In this document: positions 1 to 6,209 of the stretch, one piece after another
How the letters are laid out: every line of letters begins with the position of its first letter
Numbering within the stretch: the stretch's first letter is position 1
Source: JAGLHV01 sp023143305 [NCBI: Clostridia bacterium]
GTDB lineage: Bacteria > CBDUZB01 > JAGLHV01
Reading direction: 5' to 3'
Assembly: GCA_030637025.1 (NCBI GenBank)
Contig: DAOVVV010000058.1
Span: 1 to 8,398 of the forward strand
Length of the DNA stretch: 8,398 nucleotides
Notes under the pieces: generated by a model
Told to the model about the DNA's origin: nothing
Database searches by the model: none
The model's input: only the letters and a program-made list of their open reading frames with translations
Program-made: the position numbers and the translations under genes

Positions 1-168
1 TATGGTCTTGATTATTGGGAGAAATATTTTAGGCAGAAGCAAGGGATAAAAATTCTGACTAAAATAAAAAACAAACTGAACACATCAGGAGTCGAATACT
101 TTTGGGGAATACTATTTATTTTTGGGCTATCGGCATTATTGATTATTGTTTTAAAGAGGCGTAATTAA
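1..168 (+). CDS. C-terminal fragment of a membrane-anchored protein of unknown function
   Basis: The first frame is open from base 1 to a TAA at 166-168, giving the last 55 residues of a protein whose start lies outside the window. Residues 1-32 are polar and rich in lysine and aromatic residues. Residues 33-51 form one hydrophobic helix, followed by the basic tail KRRN. This is the pattern of a C-terminal membrane anchor with a short cytoplasmic end, which would put the missing body outside the membrane. The stop shares one base with the ATG of the VTC-domain gene (TAATG), so the two are very likely co-transcribed and translationally coupled. VTC-domain genes are often neighbours of CotH-like kinase genes in bacteria, so a CotH-type protein is one possible identity. 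Nothing in these 55 residues shows this, and the function is left open. Confidence 0.75.
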   Translation, partial: YGLDYWEKYFRQKQGIKILTKIKNKLNTSGVEYFWGILFIFGLSALLIIVLKRRN

Positions 169-869
169 TGTTTACAGAATACTTAAAAAATGAAGAGGTT
201 CATCGTTATGAGCGTAAGTTTATTGTTTCCGAATTAACCAAACATCAAATAGAACAAATAGTTAAATTTAATCCGGCGATGTTTTCAGAAATATATTCTC
301 AACGGTTTGTTAATAATCTTTATCTGGATACATTTAACAGAAAAAACTATTTTGATGCGGTTAACGGTGTGGCTTTTAGGGTAAAAGTACGTATTCGTTG
401 GTACGGAGATTTATTCGGGAAAATAAAAAATCCGGTTTTAGAGTTCAAGATAAAAAAGGGATTATGTGGGAGTAAAAAATTGTTTTCTCTCGATAAATTC
501 TTAATTAACAAGGATTTAGAATTGGGCGGTATTTTAAATATTTTAAAAAAGTCAAATATTCCGGATATTTTAAAATTGAATTTAAATTCTTTGGAATTTT
601 CTCTTTTAAACCGTTATAAACGAAAATATTTTTTATCCGCAGATAGTAATTATCGAATTACCATTGATTCAGGAATGGAATATTATCAATTAAAGGCAAG
701 ATATAATAATTTCTTGTGTCATATGCCAGATTCTACTAATACTATTTTAGAGTTGAAATATGAACAAACACAGGATGAATCAGCAGATAAAATTACCAAT
801 TTTTTCCCTTTCAGACTAACCAAGAGTTCGAAATATACAAATGGCATTGAAAGATTGAACCTGTGGTAG
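168..869 (+). CDS. VTC-domain (polyphosphate polymerase-like) protein
   Basis: This 233-residue protein is essentially a single VTC domain, the tunnel-fold catalytic domain of yeast Vtc4, which makes polyphosphate from ATP. Expected strand motifs appear in order: RYERKF (13-18), NNLYLDT (49-55), the basic strand FRVKVRIRWYG (70-80), VLEFKIKK (90-97), NRYKRKYF (148-155), YRITID (162-167), ILELKYE (193-199) and TKSSKYTNGIERL (218-230). The alternating Arg/Lys of 71-77, the Glu residues at 92 and 195, and the late Lys residues at 219/222 match the tunnel-lining charged residues of the family. There is no signal peptide or membrane helix, so it is probably cytoplasmic. An AAAGAGG ribosome site lies 8 bases before the ATG, which overlaps the previous stop. 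Fold assignment is strong. Polyphosphate synthesis as the actual activity is inferred, because the wider CYTH/TTM superfamily also includes triphosphatases and cyclases. Confidence 0.88.
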   Translation: MFTEYLKNEEVHRYERKFIVSELTKHQIEQIVKFNPAMFSEIYSQRFVNNLYLDTFNRKNYFDAVNGVAFRVKVRIRWYGDLFGKIKNPVLEFKIKKGLCGSKKLFSLDKFLINKDLELGGILNILKKSNIPDILKLNLNSLEFSLLNRYKRKYFLSADSNYRITIDSGMEYYQLKARYNNFLCHMPDSTNTILELKYEQTQDESADKITNFFPFRLTKSSKYTNGIERLNLW

Positions 870-914
870 AGCGGAAGGATGAGGTGTTTAGGTATTAGTA
901 TTAATTTTTTAAAG

Positions 915-939
915 AAAAGGTGAAATGCAAACATTATGA
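915..939 (+). promoter_or_regulatory. Ribosome-binding site with a four-codon leader ORF overlapping the radical SAM start
   Basis: AAAAGG at 915-920 (extending to GGTG) is the only Shine-Dalgarno-like site before the radical SAM gene, but it lies about 15 bases from the ATG at 936, longer than usual. A nearer ATG at 925 opens Met-Gln-Thr-Leu and ends in TGA at 937-939, overlapping the real ATG as ATGA. Ribosomes could start at 925 and re-initiate at 936, or the tiny ORF may be chance. The start at 936 is preferred because MKVLILNP is the usual N-terminus of this protein family. Confidence 0.35.
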
Positions 940-2384
940 AAGTGCTAATTTTAAATCCGTTCACTAAAATTACCGGGAATGTCGTTCGTGATTTAATTTA
1001 TGGATGTTGGTGTAAGGGGAAAAGAATAGGAGGGACTAAGTTTCCACCCCTTAATCTTGTATATGTAGCTACGGTTTTAAAGGAACATGCCTGCCGGGTG
1101 GAATTATTGGATGCCGGGATTAACAGAAAAGTCTTTGATGATTTAAAAAAAAGAATTAAGCAATATAGGGTAGTTATTATGACTACTTCTATGATGACTT
1201 TTAATGAGGATGCTGCGATATTAGCTGATTTAAAGAAAAAAAATAACAACCTTATTACCATAATTTTTGGATCACATCCGACTTTTATGCCTAAATATTG
1301 CTTGTCTAAGGATTCTATAGATATTATTGTCAGGAGAGAACCGGAATTTATAATTAAAGAGCTAATAGAAAAGATAGAAAAAGGCGGGGAGGGCTGGAAA
1401 AACGTAAAGGGGATTGGATATTGCCAGGAAGAAAAAATAGTATTAAATGATTTTTACCCTTTTATGGACAATTTAGATGATTTACCTTTTCCGGATAGAA
1501 CAATGTTACCGGCGGAGGTAGATTATTTTAATCCTGTTGTTAAAAGGATTCCCTATACGACTATGATAACTTCCCGGGGTTGTTCCGGTAAGTGTATGTT
1601 TTGTACGGTCCCTTCTTTTTATGGGAATAAAATCCGTTGTCGTTCAGTGGAAAATGTTATGGAGGAGTTGAGAATTATTCAAAGACAGGGCTATAAGGAA
1701 GTGTTTTTTAGAGACGAGACTTTTACTTTCTATAAAAAACGTAATAAGCGGATATGTGAAAAGATGATAGAAGAAAATATGAATTTCACTTGGGTGTGTA
1801 ATTCCCGGGTGGGAACGGTAGATAAAGAAATGATGATGTTAATGAAAAATGCCGGATGTCATATGATTAAGTTGGGAGTGGAATCGGGAGTACAGACGAT
1901 ATTAGATACTATAGAGAAAGGAATAGACCTTGAAATGACCCGTAAAACTTTTAAATGGGCACATGAAGTGGGAATAGATATTCATGCCCATTTAATGCTT
2001 GGTAGTCCGGGTGAGACAAAAGAAACTGTCAGGCAGACAATTGATTTTGTAAAAAAAGTAGAACCGGCTACGGTAACTTTTGGGATTTGTACCCCTTATC
2101 CGGGGACAAAACTTTTTCGGCAGGTGGCTGAAAATTACCCGGAAATAGAGGATGGTAGTTCTTGTGATTTAAATAAGATTCATACAAAAGCATTTTTCAA
2201 TGAAACATTTACTTCTTTGACTAAAAAGGAACTGGAAATAAGCGTACATAAGGCCTACCGGAGTTTTTATTTGCGTCCGTCTTATCTTTTAGGATGGCTG
2301 AGGCGGATTAGTAGTTTAAATGAACTAAAAAGAGTTATTTTAGCGGGAGTAAAGATTGTTGAATTTGCTCTTCGTAATGAGTAA
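936..2384 (+). CDS. Radical SAM protein with N-terminal B12-binding-like domain
   Basis: This 482-residue protein has the two-domain layout of B12-type radical SAM enzymes (the broad group that includes BchE- and hopanoid-modifying enzymes). Residues 1 to about 145 form a Rossmann-like cobalamin-binding-type domain, starting MKVLILNPF, with the usual PPLNLVYVATVLKE segment (37-50) and an FGSHPT loop (111-116). The radical SAM domain follows, with the cluster motif CSGKCMFC (Cys216, Cys220, Cys223), a GVESG strand (314-318) and the late PYPGTKL segment (387-393). The cysteines bind the 4Fe-4S cluster that cleaves S-adenosylmethionine. The canonical DxHxxG cobalamin-ligand motif is not seen: the matching place reads LLDAGIN (57-63), as in many family members that bind B12 without the histidine or not at all. 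The last 80 or so residues are helical and basic, with no clear membrane helix. The substrate cannot be predicted; a lipid or glycan methylation or rearrangement would fit the neighbourhood but is a guess. Confidence 0.9.
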   Translation: MKVLILNPFTKITGNVVRDLIYGCWCKGKRIGGTKFPPLNLVYVATVLKEHACRVELLDAGINRKVFDDLKKRIKQYRVVIMTTSMMTFNEDAAILADLKKKNNNLITIIFGSHPTFMPKYCLSKDSIDIIVRREPEFIIKELIEKIEKGGEGWKNVKGIGYCQEEKIVLNDFYPFMDNLDDLPFPDRTMLPAEVDYFNPVVKRIPYTTMITSRGCSGKCMFCTVPSFYGNKIRCRSVENVMEELRIIQRQGYKEVFFRDETFTFYKKRNKRICEKMIEENMNFTWVCNSRVGTVDKEMMMLMKNAGCHMIKLGVESGVQTILDTIEKGIDLEMTRKTFKWAHEVGIDIHAHLMLGSPGETKETVRQTIDFVKKVEPATVTFGICTPYPGTKLFRQVAENYPEIEDGSSCDLNKIHTKAFFNETFTSLTKKELEISVHKAYRSFYLRPSYLLGWLRRISSLNELKRVILAGVKIVEFALRNE

Positions 2385-2414
2385 GAGATATAAATCCTTA
2401 GTTGTTTAAATCGT

Positions 2415-2495
2415 AATTTTACCCTTTGGACACAAAAAAATAAGTTTTTTGGAGAGCACTGACCGTATCAACTATTTTAAAACAAGACAGTCATT
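2415..2495 (+). repeat. Dispersed intergenic repeat, copy A (split by extra sequence)
   Basis: The 126-bp spacer between the radical SAM and GT39-like genes holds two segments that recur at 4899-4937. Bases 2415-2433 match 4899-4917 at 17 of 19 positions (AATTTTACCCTTyGGrCAC). Bases 2479-2495 match 4921-4937 at 15 of 17 (AAAACAAGAyAGTyATT). In this copy the segments are 45 bases apart; in the other copy they are 3 bases apart. The intervening sequence includes a weak A6/T6 hairpin near 2434-2450. The matches were found by eye. The element could be a degenerate mobile repeat, a shared regulatory leader or a small RNA; nothing decides between these. Confidence 0.5.
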
Positions 2496-2510
2496 ATAAG
2501 GTAATCAAAA

Positions 2511-4154
2511 ATGAATGAAAAAACAAAAATTAACTTTATTGAAAAAAACGAAAAATTTATTCTCTGGGGAATAATTTTGGTTCTTTTTTTACACGGAGCA
2601 ATAATTTTAAATTATCCTCCGGCGAAGGATAATAGTATGTTTCTTTATATGGGACAGGGGATTTTAAATGGTGAAGTTCCCTATACCGATAATTTTGATA
2701 TGAAACCTCCCGGGATATATTTTATATATGCTTTTATAATAATGATTTTTGGTAATACAATAAAAGGGGTTTATCTTTTTGATTTATTATGGTCTTTAAT
2801 TACCATCTTGGCTGTCTGGAAGTTAGCAAAATATCTTTTCGGAAGAAAAGTAGGACTCATAGCTTGTTTTTTTTACGGTTTTTTATATTTTCCTTGTGGA
2901 AATCTATGGTTCTACGGACAGGCAGAAGCGTTTAGTAATTTGCTGATTGTTCTGGGTATGTATTTATTTTTTTTAGCAGAAGACAAAAATAAAAAACCGT
3001 ATTTCTTTTTTAGCGGATTATTTTTAGGAGCGGCTTCTTTAATTAAATATCCCTTGATAGCAGGTTTAATATGTTTACTTTTGTTTGCCATTTTTAAAAA
3101 CGATAAAGTTGTAAAAATAAAGGAAAAAATAACTGTTTTTTTTGTTTTTCTTTCCGGCTTACTGATCTTATTCGTACCGGTAATATTTTATTTTTTTCTT
3201 CATGATTCTTTAAGGGAGATGCTTTATATCGTGTTTATTTATACTCCCAAATATGCGAAAAGTATTAAGGTTCTTGGTGCCGGGTTTTTGGGGAAAACAA
3301 GTTATTTACTGTCTGAAGTGTTTCAATTCATTGCTGTTTTTATTGCACCGGTAGCTGTTTTTTCTTTATTTGGAATATTTAAGATTTTCAGAAAAGATTT
3401 TATCGGTAAGGAAAAGGGAAACATGTTTTTTCTTAAGCCAAATAGGAAGATTGTCTTGTTTGGCTGGTATGTTTTATGTTTTTTGAACGTTGTAATTCAG
3501 GGAAAATTTTTTGCCTATCATTGGGTTCCGTTTTTAGTCCCTGTATCTGTAATAGGGGCTTTAGGAAGGGTGTATTTTTTGAAAAAATTTAATGAATATA
3601 AAAAAATCTGCATTATTATTTTATTTTGTACTTATATTTTTTCCGGTGTCTTTTTTATCCGCTTAAGTTCTTTTTACGGTGATAATGTAAAATATTTGTT
3701 GGGTAAAATATCCAGGAAGGTTTATCTTGACAGATTTGGAATTTTTGCGCAGAAATGTGATTTTTCCGCAAACAGTAACGAATTTTTATCCCATTATATA
3801 AAAAAAAATACACAACGAAACGATTTTATTTATCTCTGGGGTGCCCATCCGGAAATTTATGTTTTATCCGGGCGTCGCTCTGCCAGTAAATTTCTAATGT
3901 CTCATCAATTGTATTGTTCATGGGCACCTTTACAATGGAGAGATGATTTTTTGAAAGAATTAGAGGAAAAATCTCCCCGGTTATTTATAGTAACCAGGGA
4001 TGATTGTTTTCCGCAAGTTAGCGGAGTATTAAAAGATTCCCGTCAGAGACTGAAAGACTTTAAAAAAATTGATTCTTTTTTAACGGATAATTATTTTTTA
4101 GATAAAGAAATAGATATGTTTTCTGTATATAAAAGAAAGGATGAAAAAAAATGA
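2511..4154 (+). CDS. GT39/ArnT-like polytopic glycosyltransferase
   Basis: This 547-residue integral membrane protein belongs to the GT-C group (PMT/ArnT-like, GT39). Such enzymes move a sugar from a polyprenyl-phosphate donor to a protein or glycan on the extracytoplasmic face. After a short cytoplasmic N-terminus and the first helix (about 16-34), the first outer loop carries the family signature: Asp40 in PPAKDNSMFLYMGQGIL, then GEVPYTDNFDMKPP (54-67). Asp40 is the expected catalytic acid by position. About ten further hydrophobic helices follow up to about residue 386. A loop with QGKFFAYHW (330-338) resembles the conserved late loop of these enzymes. Residues from about 400 on form a soluble domain with IYLWGAHPEIYVLSGRRSASKF, commonly seen at the C-terminus of this subgroup. 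TAAGG lies about 9 bases upstream of the ATG. The gene overlaps the following GT2 gene by four bases (ATGA), suggesting coupled expression and a donor-maker/donor-user pair. Acceptor and sugar are unknown. Confidence 0.85.
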   Translation: MNEKTKINFIEKNEKFILWGIILVLFLHGAIILNYPPAKDNSMFLYMGQGILNGEVPYTDNFDMKPPGIYFIYAFIIMIFGNTIKGVYLFDLLWSLITILAVWKLAKYLFGRKVGLIACFFYGFLYFPCGNLWFYGQAEAFSNLLIVLGMYLFFLAEDKNKKPYFFFSGLFLGAASLIKYPLIAGLICLLLFAIFKNDKVVKIKEKITVFFVFLSGLLILFVPVIFYFFLHDSLREMLYIVFIYTPKYAKSIKVLGAGFLGKTSYLLSEVFQFIAVFIAPVAVFSLFGIFKIFRKDFIGKEKGNMFFLKPNRKIVLFGWYVLCFLNVVIQGKFFAYHWVPFLVPVSVIGALGRVYFLKKFNEYKKICIIILFCTYIFSGVFFIRLSSFYGDNVKYLLGKISRKVYLDRFGIFAQKCDFSANSNEFLSHYIKKNTQRNDFIYLWGAHPEIYVLSGRRSASKFLMSHQLYCSWAPLQWRDDFLKELEEKSPRLFIVTRDDCFPQVSGVLKDSRQRLKDFKKIDSFLTDNYFLDKEIDMFSVYKRKDEKK

Positions 4155-4828
4155 AAATATCAGTGATTATTCCGGTTTATAACGAAGAAAAAACCGTTAA
4201 GCAAACTATTTCGGAGATTCAAAAAGTAAATTTAGACAAAGAAATAATCGTGGTTGATGATAAATCGGAAGATTTAACTTATCATATTGTTGAGGAAATG
4301 AAATATTCTAATATTGTACTGGTCAAACAAAAAGTTCATCGGGGGAAAGGGGCGGCTATTCGTGAAGCATTACGTTATGTTACCGGAGAAATTGTTATTA
4401 TCCAGGATGCTGATTTAGAATATGATCCGGCGGATTATCCTAAATTGATCGCCCCTATACTAAAAAACCAGGCGGAGGTAGTTTATGGTTCCCGTTTTAA
4501 AGGTAAAATAAAAGGAATGCGATTTAGTAATTTAATGGCTAACAAAATTTTAACAGGGGTTAGCAATATGTTGTTTGGAATACATATTACTGATGAAGCA
4601 ACTTGTTACAAAGTTTTTCGTGCGGAAGTAATAAAAAAAATACCGCTTAAATGTTCCGGATTTGAATTTTGTCCTGAAATAACGGCTAAGATAGCTAAAC
4701 GGAAAATTAGAATTATAGAAGTGCCTATTTCTTATCGGGCAAGAACGATAGCCGAAGGTAAAAAGGTTAAGTGGATTGATGGCTTTATTGCCGTATATAC
4801 GTTGATAAAATATAGATTTATGGATTAA
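4151..4828 (+). CDS. GT2 family glycosyltransferase, dolichol-phosphate-mannose-synthase-like
   Basis: This 225-residue protein is a compact GT-A fold GT2 enzyme of the DPM1/DPG-synthase type, which transfers a nucleotide-activated sugar to a polyprenyl phosphate at the cytoplasmic membrane face. Visible motifs are VIIPVYNEE (5-13), the nucleotide-binding VVDD (34-37), HRGKGAAIREAL (63-74), the metal-binding DAD in IIQDADLEYDP (83-93), VVYGSRFKG (110-118) and ITDEATCYKVF (146-156), which matches the family's T-D-x-x-T-C-Y-K segment. The region SGFEFCPEITAKIAK (169-183) holds the usual acidic catalytic-site residues. There are no C-terminal membrane helices, so it is the short soluble or peripheral form. 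Its ATG overlaps the previous stop, and AGAAAGG lies about 10 bases upstream inside the GT39-like gene. The natural reading is that it makes the lipid-linked sugar consumed by that upstream gene product. The sugar itself cannot be told from sequence. Confidence 0.9.
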   Translation: MKISVIIPVYNEEKTVKQTISEIQKVNLDKEIIVVDDKSEDLTYHIVEEMKYSNIVLVKQKVHRGKGAAIREALRYVTGEIVIIQDADLEYDPADYPKLIAPILKNQAEVVYGSRFKGKIKGMRFSNLMANKILTGVSNMLFGIHITDEATCYKVFRAEVIKKIPLKCSGFEFCPEITAKIAKRKIRIIEVPISYRARTIAEGKKVKWIDGFIAVYTLIKYRFMD

Positions 4829-4895
4829 AAAATCTGAATCAAAAATAATAATTCCCAAAATTCTAAACAAAGGCAAAATATATTTTTCTCTGGAC

Positions 4896-4990
4896 GCAAA
4901 TTTTACCCTTCGGGCACGCGAAAACAAGATAGTTATTTAAATGTAGGGGCGACCCTTGGTCGCCCGAAAGGCCCTGCGCGAAAAATTTGC
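4896..4990 (+). repeat. REP/MITE-like palindromic intergenic element (includes repeat copy B)
   Basis: In the 285-bp spacer after the GT2 gene, GCAAATTTT (part of 4897-4904 with G at 4896) and AAAATTTGC (4982-4990) are inverted copies bounding about 95 bp. Inside is a perfect 8-bp stem, GGGCGACC (4947-4954) and GGTCGCCC (4958-4965), with the loop CTT. The segment is much richer in GC than the surrounding sequence. Stretches CCCTTCGGGCACGCGAAAA (from 4906) and CGAAAGGCCCTGCGCGAAAA (from 4965) are partly related to each other. The left half also carries the segments shared with 2415-2495. No T-run follows the stem, so it is not a standard terminator. This is the layout of REP/BIME or small non-autonomous elements; no transposase is visible. 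Confidence 0.6.
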
Positions 4991-5010
4991 TAAATTGTTT
5001 AAAACACATT

Positions 5011-5040
5011 TTATTTTTAGATGGGCTTGTTTGCTATGAT
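5011..5040 (+). promoter_or_regulatory. Candidate extended -10 promoter for the deacetylase gene
   Basis: TATGAT at 5035-5040 is preceded by TG one base upstream (TTGCTATGAT), the extended -10 form for a housekeeping sigma factor. The only possible -35 at the right distance is TTATTT (5011-5016, 18-base spacer), which is poor. It would give an AT-rich leader of about 65 bases before the ATG at 5114. Such matches are frequent by chance in AT-rich DNA, so this is only a candidate; the preceding palindromic element makes a separate transcript for the deacetylase plausible. Confidence 0.22.
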
Positions 5041-5113
5041 ATATTATTATTTTAAATTTATGATTTAAATATTGTTTCTTATTTAACGATTGGAAGTGTA
5101 AAGAGGAGCGATT

Positions 5114-5932
5114 ATGTTAAATGCTTTGAGTGTAGATCTGGAAGACTGGTATATGGGTTTGGGGGTACCCCAAAATAAATGGAAATTTTGTGAAGAGAGA
5201 ATAGTAGAAAGTACGGGTAAGATTTTAGACCTTTTGAGAGAATTTGATGTGAAGGCCACATTTTTTGTTCTGGGCCGGATTGCTGAACAACACCCGGAAC
5301 TTATACTTGCTATTAAAAAAGAAAATCATGAGATTGCTTCCCATGGATATTTACATAAATGTGTTTTTAATCAAACGGCACAAGAATTTGAATTTGATTT
5401 AAAACAGTCAATAAGGTGTATTAGTAAAGTAACGGGAGAAAAAATTTTAGGGTATAGGGCTCCTTGTTGGTCAATTAGAAAAAAATCATTTTGGGCGATG
5501 GATATACTCAAGCGTTACGATATTAAATATGATTCCAGTATTTATCCGGTAAAATTACCGTTTTTTGGTTTAGCCCGGAGTGAACAATATCCTTATTTAA
5601 TAAAAGAAAATCTTATGGAATTTCCTCCCTCTGTAATTAAAATATTAGGAAAAAATATTCCTTTTGCCGGAGGAATATTTTTGAGAATGTTTCCCTATTC
5701 GGTGGTGCATAAAGGGATCAAGTTAATAAACAAAAAAAAACAACCGGCACTTATTCATATTCATCCCCGGGAATTAGACGAAAAATTTTCTCCTGTTAAA
5801 TATTTGTCTTTTAAGTGGAAGATTTTTCAGGATATACGGATTGGTAAAACCGAAGACAAATTCAGGCTGTTGCTTAAAAATTTTAGGTTTGGTCCGATAA
5901 AAGATGTCCTTTCCGGGTTCTGTGAGAAATAG
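5114..5932 (+). CDS. Polysaccharide deacetylase (NodB domain, XrtA/PEP-CTERM-associated type)
   Basis: This 272-residue protein is a CE4/NodB-family deacetylase that should remove acetyl groups from an N-acetylated polysaccharide using a bound metal. It begins with the acidic strand LSVDLEDWYMG (5-15), in which Asp8 and Asp11 replace the usual TFDD. It then has ATFFVLGRIAEQHPELI (48-64), the metal-binding motif HEIASHGYLH (72-81, with His77 and His81), and GYRAPCWSI (113-121, with Arg115 and Pro117). YDSSIYP (139-145) and LIHIHPRELD (213-222), holding the late catalytic histidine, follow. The D-x-E-D-W start and the C-terminal HPRELD segment followed by a basic helical tail are typical of the deacetylases found in exosortase/PEP-CTERM exopolysaccharide loci. 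No exosortase or PEP-CTERM protein is visible here. There is no signal peptide, as is usual for that subgroup. AAGAGGAG (5101-5108), 5 bases before the ATG, is the strongest ribosome site in the window. The substrate is presumably an exopolysaccharide. Confidence 0.9.
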   Translation: MLNALSVDLEDWYMGLGVPQNKWKFCEERIVESTGKILDLLREFDVKATFFVLGRIAEQHPELILAIKKENHEIASHGYLHKCVFNQTAQEFEFDLKQSIRCISKVTGEKILGYRAPCWSIRKKSFWAMDILKRYDIKYDSSIYPVKLPFFGLARSEQYPYLIKENLMEFPPSVIKILGKNIPFAGGIFLRMFPYSVVHKGIKLINKKKQPALIHIHPRELDEKFSPVKYLSFKWKIFQDIRIGKTEDKFRLLLKNFRFGPIKDVLSGFCEK

Positions 5933-5952
5933 TGGGCAATGGATGAATGTTT

Positions 5953-6090
5953 TCAATGAGACTTAGAGTTTTTGTCAGCTATGCTGACAAAAACTCTGTA
6001 GTCGAATTGATCCTGAGAGACCGAAGGGAGAGAAGGGTCCAGTGTTTAATTATCCGTAGCTATGCTGACAAAAACTCTAAGTCTCATTGA
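5953..6090 (+). repeat. Perfect 27-bp inverted repeat with internal competing hairpin
   Basis: Bases 5953-5979 and 6064-6090 are perfect reverse complements over 27 bp, separated by 84 bases. Part of the right arm is also present earlier: bases 5965-5979 pair perfectly with 5983-5997 over 15 bp, leaving a three-base TAT loop. The left arm can therefore fold either with the near copy or the far copy, but not both. The inner stem is not followed by a T-run after 5997, so it is not a normal terminator, though it could block exonucleases at the 3' end of the deacetylase message. The region begins 20 bases after the deacetylase stop. Confidence 0.85.
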
Positions 6091-6178
6091 TCCTGAGCAC
6101 TTCGTTTTGCTCAGCATAAATTCCCTTGCAGGGAAACGAAGGGTTTTGGGTTTAATTTCCTGTAGCTTTGCGGGGCAG
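5977..6178 (+). repeat. Two imperfect direct copies of an approximately 80-100 bp intergenic repeat
   Basis: Bases 5977-5997 recur exactly at 6058-6078 (offset 81), and ATTGATCCTGAG recurs at 6006-6017 and 6086-6097 (offset 80). Further on, CGAAGGG...TTTAATTATCCGTAGCTATGC (6022-6064) resembles CGAAGGGTTTTGGGTTTAATT...GTAGCTTTGC (6137-6171). The second copy has two extra hairpins: CTGAGCA/TGCTCAG (6093-6099 with 6108-6114) and TTCCC/GGGAA (6121-6125 with 6131-6135). The unit resembles the TGATCCTGAG...CGAAGG palindromic repeats that I recall as common in the intergenic DNA of many uncultured bacteria; that recollection was not checked. No transposase or coding capacity is seen. Confidence 0.7.
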
Positions 6179-6209
6179 TTTATTAAAAAAAATAAAATAT
6201 CGGGAAAAA

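Noticed and set aside
719-964. A - strand open frame across the VTC/radical SAM junction
   Set aside because: It overlaps the conserved C-terminus of the VTC domain and the radical SAM start, shows no ribosome site I trust, and no family resemblance.
998-1261. A - strand open frame opposite the B12-like domain
   Set aside because: It is antisense to conserved coding sequence, with poly-Phe and hydrophobic runs that simply reflect A-rich lysine codons on the other strand.
4550-4927. A 125-codon - strand open frame opposite the GT2 gene
   Set aside because: It lies mostly antisense to conserved GT2 motifs and has low-complexity basic composition; it is explained as a shadow of the + strand gene.
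4947-4965. A rho-independent terminator after the GT2 gene
   Set aside because: The GC stem is followed by GAAAGGCCCTGCGCG rather than T residues and it sits over 110 bases past the stop codon.
5774-5956. A - strand 60-codon open frame at the deacetylase 3' end
   Set aside because: It is contained almost wholly in the deacetylase coding region and has no recognisable features.
5965-5997. A rho-independent terminator after the deacetylase
   Set aside because: The 15-bp stem is strong, but the T-run is within the stem and no T-run follows the 3' arm; it is better explained as part of the repeat, though an effect on transcript ends is not excluded.
5977-6178. A CRISPR array
   Set aside because: There are only two repeat copies, about 80 bases apart and imperfect along most of their length, with internal palindromes and no uniform spacers or cas genes.
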